From Lachnospiraceae bacterium (lineage in GTDB: Bacteria; Bacillota; Clostridia; Lachnospirales; Lachnospiraceae), in contig JAFSRP010000018.1 in NCBI GenBank assembly GCA_017446045.1, positions 124,001 through 188,000 on the forward strand: a stretch of 64,000 bases of DNA, given 5' to 3'. Within the stretch, counting starts at the first letter, position 1. Each line of letters starts with the position of its first letter. The notes under the pieces were generated by a model, which saw only the letters and a program-made list of their open reading frames with translations, made no database searches and had not been told where the DNA came from. The translations under genes and the position numbers were made by a program. Shown one piece after another: positions 1-6,906 of the stretch.

Positions 1-297
1 CTGGATGTCTTCGCCTGCGTACTGCAGGGCATCATCCCTTACGGAGCTCAGCTCCTGGTCGCTGCATCCCTTACCAATGCTACCGTTGAGGGTGCAAACA
101 TGAGCGCGGCCAACATCATGCCCTCTCTTTGGTACTGCTGGTTCCTGGCTGTATTCGGAATCCTGAGCATCTGGATCCCGTTTGCTGACGGCGTATGCCG
201 CAAGGATCCCTGGAACTGGGAGTATGACTGCGCTGAGTCCAAGGTCGCTGAGAGAAAGGCACAGCTTGCAGCTTCTGCTGAGTCCCATATGAACTAA
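1..297 (+). CDS. NhaC-superfamily Na+/H+ antiporter-like transporter, C-terminal part
   Basis: The reading frame is open from base 1 and ends at TAA 295-297, so only the last 98 residues are present. They contain a hydrophobic segment with the motif IPYGAQ (residues 12-17 of the fragment), a second membrane helix around residues 43-65, and a short charged cytoplasmic tail. IPYGAQ preceded by a FxCxxQG stretch is typical of NhaC-type integral membrane antiporters. Some NhaC-superfamily members (MetT type) have been proposed as methionine transporters from genomic context; the methionine gamma-lyase just downstream makes that worth considering here, but the fragment alone cannot tell the substrate. 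A strong terminator follows directly. Confidence 0.75.
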   Translation: MDVFACVLQGIIPYGAQLLVAASLTNATVEGANMSAANIMPSLWYCWFLAVFGILSIWIPFADGVCRKDPWNWEYDCAESKVAERKAQLAASAESHMN

Positions 298-327
298 AGC
301 CTGAGACGCTTTACGAAGATCAAAAAA

Positions 328-365
328 CACCCCGGCGGTCTTTATGACTGCCGGGGTGCTTTTGT
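328..365 (+). terminator. Rho-independent terminator of the NhaC-like gene
   Basis: A 13-bp stem (328-340 with 346-358, one G-U pair) closes a TTTAT loop and is followed by CTTTTGT. It lies 30 bases after the transporter stop codon and separates it from the convergent LysR gene. Confidence 0.9.
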
Positions 366-404
366 ACTGCCATAACTTTGCGCAGCGGATGCGGTTTGCC
401 TCTG

Positions 405-1370
405 TTAAATATTTGAATCAAGTGCCTCCTTAGTGATCCGCTCTGTATACTCTACCGCATCCAGAACAGAGGCATTAAGGAGCGAAATGAATTCCTGCGC
501 AACGGGATCCACTCTTGAACCGCGAATATGAAGCCAGCCAAGATGGATCTCCGGGAGACCCGCGATCGGAAGGCTGATCACACCATCCGTTGAAATACCT
601 TTCACGAGCAGTCCTGTCCCTGTCGTGATCGCGTCTGTATTTGCGACGATATCGGTAGCGGCAGATCTGGTATTGATCACGATGCGACGTGCCGGTTTTT
701 GCGCGTTGAAAAACTGGCATTCTTCCGAAAAGTCTATTGCGACACCTTCTGACTGTTCAAACGAGATATAAGGATAGCGTGCCAGATCGGATTCAGTGAT
801 CTGTTCCAGTTTTGAAAGAGGATGTCCCACACGCATATAGACCTTTGCCGGAACTGTCTGTAATTCTGTAAACTCAAGATCACGGGAAGAGAGCAGACGC
901 AGGATGATCTTGCTCGTAAGATCAGACAAAAATATGATCCCGACATCCGAGCGACGGTCATAAACATCATCTATAACGCCGTCCATGCCGGTCTCACGCA
1001 GTTCCATACGATACATGCTGTTTTCGTGATTACGGATCAACTTCAGGAACGCATCCTCTACAAAAGGATAACGCTGGGAAGAGATACTGACAAATGTGGA
1101 TGCCGTTTCGCCATGCGTGCCGCTGTAGAGCTTTTCCAACTGTTTTTTGCTGTCCAGCAGGGATACGGCGTGACTGAGGAATTCTCTTCCTTCAGGAGTA
1201 AAAGTGACCCCGCGGTTTGTACGGATAAAAAAGGTGATTCCGAGCTCTTCCTCCAGTTCCTTGATGGCGATCGATATCCCTGATTGAGATAAAAACAGTT
1301 TCTGTGCGGCTTTATTGATCGATCCGCATTTTGAGATCTCTACCAGGTAGTTCAGCTGCTGAAATGTCAT
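405..1370 (-). CDS. LysR-family transcriptional regulator
   Basis: A protein of 321 residues. The N-terminal winged helix-turn-helix (about residues 1-60) has the LysR pattern: a LxYLVEI start, then INKAAQKLFLSQSGISIAIKELE and a FxRTNRGVxxTPEG wing. Residues from about 90 onward form the substrate-binding domain of the family. The frame extends upstream to 1436, but ATG 1370 is preceded by GGAGG at a good distance and gives the normal LysR N-terminus, so it was chosen. The gene is divergent from the methionine gamma-lyase, the usual arrangement for a LysR regulator and its target, so control of that gene in response to a sulfur amino acid or oxoacid is a reasonable inference, not shown. Confidence 0.9.
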   Translation of the reverse strand: MTFQQLNYLVEISKCGSINKAAQKLFLSQSGISIAIKELEEELGITFFIRTNRGVTFTPEGREFLSHAVSLLDSKKQLEKLYSGTHGETASTFVSISSQRYPFVEDAFLKLIRNHENSMYRMELRETGMDGVIDDVYDRRSDVGIIFLSDLTSKIILRLLSSRDLEFTELQTVPAKVYMRVGHPLSKLEQITESDLARYPYISFEQSEGVAIDFSEECQFFNAQKPARRIVINTRSAATDIVANTDAITTGTGLLVKGISTDGVISLPIAGLPEIHLGWLHIRGSRVDPVAQEFISLLNASVLDAVEYTERITKEALDSNI

Positions 1371-1450
1371 TACAATGTCCTCCGAAACGCTTAAAAAACA
1401 ATGATTTACAATGAAAAGAACAATGAAAATCAACATTTACATTTGTATTC

Positions 1451-1479
1451 AGTATAGTACACAAAATCAAAGCAGTCAA
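1451..1479 (-). promoter_or_regulatory. Sigma-A promoter for the LysR gene
   Basis: Read on the minus strand: TTGACT (1479-1474), a 17-base spacer, TATACT (1456-1451). The start codon lies about 80 bases downstream. Confidence 0.8.
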
Positions 1480-1544
1480 CATTGTTATAAATAAAATATT
1501 TAACTGATTCAAGATAAGAAAAACTACTTCTATTTTCATGTATG

Positions 1545-1553
1545 TGGTATAGT
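1545..1553 (+). promoter_or_regulatory. Possible extended -10 promoter for methionine gamma-lyase
   Basis: TGG followed by TATAGT forms an extended -10 element; no good -35 is visible, as expected if an activator is needed. Transcription from here would give a leader of about 170 bases before ATG 1733. A second TATAAT at 1709-1714 also lacks a -35. Confidence 0.35.
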
Positions 1554-1664
1554 ATTAGGTGAAAAGAGACAACAGTTTTAAAAAAGGATGCGGTTTTTTA
1601 TTCAGGATTACATGTTTTTTTAATTGTTTCGGCTTCTCTCACTCACTCAGGACTTACCTGGCCG

Positions 1665-1679
1665 TAACAACTGTTGTTA
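1665..1679. promoter_or_regulatory. Palindrome in the LysR/gamma-lyase divergent region
   Basis: A perfect 7-bp inverted repeat, TAACAAC and GTTGTTA around one central base, in the divergent intergenic region. Its position between a LysR gene and its likely target suggests an operator. The spacing is not the textbook T-N11-A LysR box, so the assignment is tentative. Confidence 0.3.
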
Positions 1680-1732
1680 TCAAAAAAGTAATTTGCACAT
1701 CAATATTTTATAATTGAAAGGACGGTTCTATC

Positions 1733-2926
1733 ATGGATTGTAAGAATTTAGGTTTCGCATCTCGTCAGATTCATGCCGGCAAAGAATCCAACACCGCAGG
1801 CGCTCTGGTCACACCGATCTATCAGACTTCCACATTCGAATTCGATTCCGTTGAGCAGGGCGGCAGACGTTTTGCAGGACAGGAAGATGGCTACATCTAC
1901 TCCCGTCTTGGCAACCCCTCTCTGAACCAGGTCGAGCTGAAGCTCGCCAGCCTTGAAGGCGGTGAGGCATGCGCAGCTACCGCTTCCGGTATGGGTGCCA
2001 TCTCTGCAGCTCTTTGGAGCTCTCTTAAAGCAGGTGACGAGGTCGTTGCTTCCGATACACTTTATGGCTGCACCTACGCGCTTCTGAATCATGGCATGCC
2101 GACTTTCGGCGTCAGCACCAAGTTTGTTGACTTTGCAAATCTGGATGCAGTTAAGGCTGCCCTCAGCGAGAAGACCACTGTTGTTTATCTTGAGACTCCC
2201 TGCAATCCGACTCTGAAAGTTGTTGATATCGCAGAGATCGCAAAGATCGCTCACGGCTACAATCCCGAGATCCGCGTTATCGTTGATAACACCTTCTGCT
2301 CACCGTACATCTCCACTCCGCTGGCACTTGGCGCCGATGTCGTAGTTCATTCCGCAACCAAGTATCTCAACGGACATGGCGATGTAATTGCGGGCTTCGT
2401 TATCTCCAGCGCAGAGTTCATCACCAAGGTCAAGATGTTCGGTATCAAGGACATGACCGGCTGTGTCATGAGCCCGTTCAACGCATTCCTGATCGCCAGA
2501 GGCATGAAGACCCTTGACATCCGTATGGAGCGTCACAGTGCCAATGCCATGAAGCTTGCGAAGTTTATGGAAGCTCATCCGGCAGTTGAGAAGGTTTACT
2601 ATCCGGGTCTTGAGAGCTTTGAGGGCCACGAGATCGCAAAGAAGCAGATGAGACTTTACGGCGGCATGATGTCCGTAGAGCTTAAGGCTTCCAGAGAGAA
2701 GGTAGGAAAGGCTCTGAACGAGATGGAGCTGACCACCCTGGCAGTATCCCTGGGTGATGCCGAGACTCTGATCGAGCATCCGGCTTCCATGACCCACAGC
2801 ACCTACACTCCTGAAGAGCTGAAGGCATCCGGTATCTCCGAAGGTCTCGTCAGAATCTCCGTTGGCCTTGAGGACGCAGATGACATCATCGCTGACTTCA
2901 AGACCATGCTGGACAAACTTGTATAA
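1733..2926 (+). CDS. megL: Methionine gamma-lyase (PLP enzyme)
   Basis: A 397-residue Cys/Met-metabolism PLP enzyme. Methionine gamma-lyase cleaves L-methionine to methanethiol, ammonia and 2-oxobutyrate. The PLP lysine is K210 in SATKYLNGHGD. The motif LYGCT with Cys113 matches the cysteine that distinguishes methionine gamma-lyases from cystathionine lyases and synthases, and YSRLGNPS, the cofactor phosphate loop, is present. AAAGGA before ATG 1733 supports the start. The gene is monocistronic (terminator at 2944) and faces away from a LysR regulator; the next operon encodes an oxoacid:ferredoxin oxidoreductase that could use the 2-oxobutyrate. A cystathionine gamma-lyase role cannot be fully excluded, but the active-site cysteine argues for methionine. 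Confidence 0.88.
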   Translation: MDCKNLGFASRQIHAGKESNTAGALVTPIYQTSTFEFDSVEQGGRRFAGQEDGYIYSRLGNPSLNQVELKLASLEGGEACAATASGMGAISAALWSSLKAGDEVVASDTLYGCTYALLNHGMPTFGVSTKFVDFANLDAVKAALSEKTTVVYLETPCNPTLKVVDIAEIAKIAHGYNPEIRVIVDNTFCSPYISTPLALGADVVVHSATKYLNGHGDVIAGFVISSAEFITKVKMFGIKDMTGCVMSPFNAFLIARGMKTLDIRMERHSANAMKLAKFMEAHPAVEKVYYPGLESFEGHEIAKKQMRLYGGMMSVELKASREKVGKALNEMELTTLAVSLGDAETLIEHPASMTHSTYTPEELKASGISEGLVRISVGLEDADDIIADFKTMLDKLV

Positions 2927-2943
2927 TTCGGCCGTCCTAAGAG

Positions 2944-2980
2944 GCGCGGGGGTGAGCTTGCTCATTCCCGCGCATTATTA
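2944..2980 (+). terminator. Terminator after megL
   Basis: GCGCGGG pairs with CCCGCGC, extended by a further six pairs (two of them G-U) around a CTTG loop, followed by ATTATTATG. It starts 18 bases after the megL stop. Confidence 0.75.
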
Positions 2981-3192
2981 TGTGACATTTAAGCTTTATG
3001 ATCAGAAAATGCCGGGCGATCCCGCAGGAGAGTCCGGGATTTTTGCAAATAGAATTCAAAACCGTGTGATCCGGAATTGCAAAAAGGGGTTTTAAAGGTT
3101 CTGGTAACGGTCCTAATGTACTTCGTTGTTTTAAAAAAACAAAAAAGTACAATATGTATGTGGTTTTGTACAAATGTCACAATAATTAGCTT
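2981..3192. other. Non-coding gap between megL and the oxidoreductase operon
   Basis: No convincing gene. An AT-rich imperfect hairpin lies at 3118-3150 (GTACTT at one end, AAGTAC at the other, with TTGTTT/AAACAA inside). A short approximate direct repeat (CCGG, then TTGCAAA) occurs near 3033-3046 and 3071-3083. Open frames here are short and lack ribosome-binding sites. Confidence 0.5.
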
Positions 3193-3221
3193 TTGCTAAC
3201 ACTCCATACAGGTGTTATTAT
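3193..3221 (+). promoter_or_regulatory. Promoter of the oxoacid oxidoreductase operon
   Basis: TTGCTA, a 17-base spacer and TATTAT, followed by a leader of about 90 bases to ATG 3321, which carries AAAGGAG. Confidence 0.6.
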
Positions 3222-3320
3222 CAAAAAATGTACATGTTGTGAGGTTGTAATTAAGCAGTCGAAAGTGTACACTATATTCAGATTATTTTTTATAATAATT
3301 TCTTTGAAAGGAGAGCAAAC

Positions 3321-3896
3321 ATGAAAGATATTGTTGAAATCCGTTGGCATGGACGCGGCGGCCAGGGTGCAAAAACAGCCTCCCTGCTTCTCGCTGATGC
3401 TGCATTCAACACAGGTAAGTACGTACAGGGCTTCCCTGAGTACGGCCCGGAGCGTATGGGCGCGCCGATCACCGCATACAACCGTATCAGCTCTGAGCGC
3501 TGCACCGTTCATTCCAACATTTATTATCCGGATTATGTAGTAGTCGTTGACGAGTCTCTGATCCAGGCTGTTGATGTTACTGCCGGCCTGAAGGAGAATG
3601 GCGCGATCGTCATTAACTCCGGTGCTGATCCCGAAGAGCTCAGACCGATGCTGAAGGGCTATAAGGGCAGAGTCTGCACCATCGATGCCAACAGGATCTC
3701 CGAGGAGGAGCTTGGCAAGGTATTCCCGAACACTCCGATGCTGGCTGCGATCGTTAAGGTCAGCGGCGTTGTTGATGCTGAAGAGTTTGTTAAGGATATG
3801 GAAGCTTCCTTTAAGCATAAGTTTGCTTCCAAGCCGCAGGTTATCGACGGCAACATGAGAGCACTGAAGCGTTCTATGGAGGAGGTAAAGGGATGA
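3321..3896 (+). CDS. porC: 2-oxoacid:ferredoxin oxidoreductase, gamma subunit
   Basis: A 191-residue gamma subunit of the four-subunit (archaeal-type) pyruvate/2-oxoacid:ferredoxin oxidoreductase. The family signature GRGGQG sits at residues 11-16, followed by the conserved GPERMGAPITAY segment. The complex decarboxylates a 2-oxoacid with thiamine diphosphate, makes the acyl-CoA and reduces ferredoxin in the cytoplasm. It is the first gene of a tight four-gene operon; its stop overlaps the delta-subunit start. Whether the natural substrate is pyruvate, 2-oxobutyrate or a branched oxoacid cannot be read from this subunit. Confidence 0.93.
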   Translation: MKDIVEIRWHGRGGQGAKTASLLLADAAFNTGKYVQGFPEYGPERMGAPITAYNRISSERCTVHSNIYYPDYVVVVDESLIQAVDVTAGLKENGAIVINSGADPEELRPMLKGYKGRVCTIDANRISEEELGKVFPNTPMLAAIVKVSGVVDAEEFVKDMEASFKHKFASKPQVIDGNMRALKRSMEEVKG

Positions 3897-4195
3897 TGAG
3901 CAAATACGAGAAGAATACCGCTCCTGATGTTAAGTGGCAGGATATCACTCTGGCATGTGATGTTTTCGAAGGCGGCACAGCTGCAGCGATCGAGACCGGC
4001 GACTGGAGAACTATCAAGCCTGTCATTGACTGGGATAAGTGCAAGCAGTGCCTGCTTTGCGTACCGGTATGTCCGGATATGTCCATTCCTGTAACTGCAG
4101 ATGGTAAGCGTGCTGATTTCGATTACTTCTTCTGCAAGGGCTGCGGCATCTGCGCAAACGCATGTCCTTTCAATGCCATCAGCATGGTGAAATAA
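3893..4195 (+). CDS. porD: 2-oxoacid:ferredoxin oxidoreductase, delta (ferredoxin-like) subunit
   Basis: A 100-residue protein whose C-terminal half has two classical 4Fe-4S motifs, C-x2-C-x2-C-x3-C-P, in CKQCLLCVPVCP and CKGCGICANACP. They pass electrons from the catalytic subunit to ferredoxin. ATG 3893 overlaps the gamma-subunit stop by 4 bases; ATG 3896 is equally possible. GGAGG before it lies within the end of porC, indicating translational coupling. Confidence 0.93.
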   Translation: MMSKYEKNTAPDVKWQDITLACDVFEGGTAAAIETGDWRTIKPVIDWDKCKQCLLCVPVCPDMSIPVTADGKRADFDYFFCKGCGICANACPFNAISMVK

Positions 4196-4209
4196 GGAGG
4201 GAATGAGAT

Positions 4210-5388
4210 ATGGCAATCAGAGAAAGACTTTCCGGTAATGAAGCAATTGCTTTTGCAATGAAGCAGATCAACCCTGATGTTATGGGTGCATTCCCGATCA
4301 CGCCTTCTACCGAGATCCCGCAGTATTTCGCTGCTTATGTAGACAACGGCCTTGTCGACACCGAGTTCATTGCTGTCGAGTCCGAGCATTCCGCAATGTC
4401 TACCTGTATCGGTGCACAGGCAGCCGGTGCGCGTGCAGTTTCCGCTACCTCTTCATGCGGTCTCTGCTACATGACCGAGATGCTTTACATCGCAGCTTCC
4501 GACCGTCTCCCGATCACGCTGGCAGTTTCCTGCCGTGCTCTGAGCGGCCCGATCAACATCAACAACGACCACTCCGATGCTATGGGCGTCAGAGATGCAG
4601 GCTGGATCATGCTGTTCGCAGAGACCAACCAGGAAGCATATGATAACTTCCTTCAGGCTATGCGTATCGGCGAAGCAGTCGATCTTCCGGTCATGATCTG
4701 CCAGGACGGTTTCATTACCTCTCATGCGATCGAGAACATCGAGCTGGTTGAGGATGACAAGGTCAAGGAATTCGTCGGCGAGTGGCATCCGGAGCATTAC
4801 CTTCTGAAGAAGGGTGAATCCATGTCGGTTGGTGCATACGCTACTCCGGTCTATTACATGGAGACCAAGCGCAGCCAGGCACAGGCTATGATCGACGCGA
4901 AGGACGTCATCAAGAAGGTCGGCGCTGAGTTCGGCAAGATGACCGGACGTTCCTATGGCCTGATCGAGAAGTATATGATGGACGATGCCGAGCTCGCAGT
5001 TATCATGATCGGTTCTTCTGCCGGCACTGCCAAGGAAGCCATCAATGAAATGAGAGCCCAGGGCAAGAAGGTCGGCCTGATCAAGGTCCGTTCTTTCCAT
5101 CCCTTCCCGACAGAGGAGATCGTAGACGCACTGAAGAATGTCAAGGCATTCGCCACCATGGATAAGGACGACAGCTTCAACGGTCACTGCGGCCCGATGC
5201 ATGCGGAAGTATCCGCTGCCCTGATGGCTGCCCGCGAGTTTGGCCCGCTTGGCATCAACTTCATCTATGGTCTTGGCGGACGTGACGTCAAGGTCGAGAG
5301 CATTGAGAAGGTATTCGCAGAGCTTGAGAAGATCGCAGCGACCGGCGAGCTTGGCGAGACCTATCGTTATCTTGAAGTGCGTGAATAA
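4210..5388 (+). CDS. porA: 2-oxoacid:ferredoxin oxidoreductase, alpha subunit
   Basis: A 392-residue alpha subunit. The N-terminal pyrimidine-binding domain carries AFPITPSTEIPQ and an acidic EFIAVESEHSAMS stretch, where the glutamate activates thiamine diphosphate; residues from about 250 form the transketolase C-terminal-like domain. TAAGGAGG lies 5 bases after porD and positions ATG 4210. The gene ends 12 bases before porB, again with AAGGAGG between, consistent with equimolar synthesis. Length and motifs are normal for the four-subunit enzyme. Confidence 0.93.
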   Translation: MAIRERLSGNEAIAFAMKQINPDVMGAFPITPSTEIPQYFAAYVDNGLVDTEFIAVESEHSAMSTCIGAQAAGARAVSATSSCGLCYMTEMLYIAASDRLPITLAVSCRALSGPININNDHSDAMGVRDAGWIMLFAETNQEAYDNFLQAMRIGEAVDLPVMICQDGFITSHAIENIELVEDDKVKEFVGEWHPEHYLLKKGESMSVGAYATPVYYMETKRSQAQAMIDAKDVIKKVGAEFGKMTGRSYGLIEKYMMDDAELAVIMIGSSAGTAKEAINEMRAQGKKVGLIKVRSFHPFPTEEIVDALKNVKAFATMDKDDSFNGHCGPMHAEVSAALMAAREFGPLGINFIYGLGGRDVKVESIEKVFAELEKIAATGELGETYRYLEVRE

Positions 5389-5400
5389 GGAGGATCAGTC

Positions 5401-6336
5401 ATGGCATATAATCTTAAAGAGAACGTAATGCAGGGTGACCGTCTGAGCGGCGGCCACAGATTCTGTGCAGGCTGCGGATCACCGATCGCGATCAGAACAG
5501 TCCTTCGCGCGCTGAATCCCGAGGATCAGGCAGTCATCTGCTCTGCGACCGGTTGTGCAGAGGTTTCCACTTTCATTTATCCGTATACCGCATGGAAAGA
5601 CAGCTTCATCCATAATGCATTTGAAAATGCCGGCGCTACCATGTCCGGTGTTGAGACTGCGTATCGTGCACTGAAGAAGCGCGGCAAGATCGATGAGACT
5701 TACAAGTTCATCGCATTCGGCGGCGACGGCGGCACCTATGATATCGGTTTCCAGTCCCTGTCCGGCGCTATGGAGCGTGGACATGACATGGTTTATGTCT
5801 GCTACGATAACGAAGCTTACATGAACACCGGTATTCAGAGATCTTCCTCCACCCCGATGTTTGCTGATACCACGACCACCCCGCAGGGCAAGGTCATTCC
5901 GGGCAAGCAGCAGAACAAGAAGGACCTTACCAAGATCATGGTGGCACATGGCATTCCGTATGTCGCACAGTCTACTTTCATCGGCAACTTCAAGGATCTG
6001 AGCGAGAAGGCACACAAGGCGATCTATACTCCCGGCGCTGCTTTCCTGAACGTTATGGCTCCCTGCCCGCGTGGCTGGAGATATCCGTCCGAGAAGATGA
6101 TGGAAGTCACCAAGGCTGCTGTCGAGACCTGCGTATGGCCGCTGTATGAAGTCATCGAAGGCAAGTATACCATCAGCTATCGTCCGAAGGACAAGAAGCC
6201 GGTTGAAGAGTACCTTAAGATGCAGGGCCGTTTTGCTCATATGTTCAAGCCGGGCAACGAGTGGATGATCGAGACCGTGCAGAAGCATATCGATGCAAAG
6301 TGGGAAGATCTTCAGAATCTTGCAGAGATCAAGTAA
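5401..6336 (+). CDS. porB: 2-oxoacid:ferredoxin oxidoreductase, beta (TPP-binding) subunit
   Basis: A 311-residue beta subunit holding thiamine diphosphate and one 4Fe-4S cluster. Cluster cysteines are visible in CAGCGSP (residues 22 and 25), in CSATGCAE and in APCPRGW. The Mg-TPP motif is GDGGTYDIG followed by YDNEAYMNTG. It is the last gene of the operon; a strong terminator follows. Its 311 residues and the SSTP motif after the TPP site are usual for POR/VOR beta chains. Substrate choice between pyruvate and longer oxoacids remains open. Confidence 0.93.
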   Translation: MAYNLKENVMQGDRLSGGHRFCAGCGSPIAIRTVLRALNPEDQAVICSATGCAEVSTFIYPYTAWKDSFIHNAFENAGATMSGVETAYRALKKRGKIDETYKFIAFGGDGGTYDIGFQSLSGAMERGHDMVYVCYDNEAYMNTGIQRSSSTPMFADTTTTPQGKVIPGKQQNKKDLTKIMVAHGIPYVAQSTFIGNFKDLSEKAHKAIYTPGAAFLNVMAPCPRGWRYPSEKMMEVTKAAVETCVWPLYEVIEGKYTISYRPKDKKPVEEYLKMQGRFAHMFKPGNEWMIETVQKHIDAKWEDLQNLAEIK

Positions 6337-6363
6337 TAAACCTATTCTTTCAAAGAAATCTTC

Positions 6364-6400
6364 GGAGCTCCGTTCAAAACGGAGCTCCATTTGTTTTTGC
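6364..6400 (+). terminator. Terminator of the por operon
   Basis: A perfect 11-bp stem, GGAGCTCCGTT with AACGGAGCTCC, and a 3-base loop, followed by ATTTGTTTTTG. Confidence 0.92.
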
Positions 6401-6411
6401 GCAGTAATGCC

Positions 6412-6440
6412 TTGCGGTTTCCTTTTTTTCTGAGTATAAT
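6412..6440 (+). promoter_or_regulatory. Promoter of rnpB
   Basis: TTGCGG, 17-base spacer, perfect TATAAT. The predicted start, about 6447, coincides with the first base of the RNase P RNA P1 helix. Confidence 0.85.
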
Positions 6441-6445
6441 AGACC

Positions 6446-6786
6446 GGCGAGCAGCGTGAACGGTCGCCGGCAGTACTTGTACTGCGGGAGGAAAGTCCGG
6501 GCTTCACAGGGCAGGATGCCTGATAACGTCAGGTGGGCGTGAGCCTAAGGAAAGTGCAGCAGAAAGTATACCGCCGCATTATGCGGTAAGGGTGAAATGG
6601 CAGTGTAAGAGACTACCGGTCCGCTGGTAACAGAGGACGCATTGTAAACCCCATCCGAAGCAAGTCCGTGCAGGGATGATATGGCGGCCCGTCATGTCCC
6701 GGGTAGGACGCTTGAGGTCTGCGGTGACGCTGATCCTAGATAGATGACCGTTCCAGACATAACCCGGCTTACAGCGCTGCTCGCAC
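6446..6786 (+). ncRNA. rnpB: RNase P RNA
   Basis: The catalytic RNA of ribonuclease P, which trims tRNA 5' leaders. The hallmark GAGGAAAGTCCGGGC box is present near 6487, and the 3' conserved block with AGATAGATGACCG and CCGGCTTA ends the molecule. The P1 helix is clear: GCGAGCAGCG (6447-6456) pairs perfectly with CGCTGCTCGC (6775-6784). Length, about 340 bases, fits bacterial RNase P RNA. The open frame on the opposite strand across it is not a gene. Confidence 0.96.
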
Positions 6787-6846
6787 TGACCGGAAATGTT
6801 CTGTGTTTCTTTTTATACAAAACCGCTATTTTTTATAGAATGAATA

Positions 6847-6855
6847 TGTTATAAT
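6847..6855 (+). promoter_or_regulatory. Extended -10 promoter of the EF-G-like gene
   Basis: TGT followed by a perfect TATAAT; the -35 is weak. The ATG lies about 50 bases downstream after GAAGGGAG. Confidence 0.55.
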
Positions 6856-6906
6856 TGGTTTGTTGCGCGGACAGCGGAACATGAAATATACGAAGGGAGT
6901 TATATC

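Noticed and set aside
1554..1732. SAM or other sulfur riboswitch before methionine gamma-lyase
   Set aside because: The S-box core sequences and a leader terminator are absent; only a palindrome and promoter-like elements are seen.
3169..3186. Rex-like site TTGT...ACAA ahead of the por operon
   Set aside because: The half-sites lack the TTGTGAA/TTCACAA pattern and the spacing is one base short of the Rex consensus, so chance is likely in AT-rich DNA.
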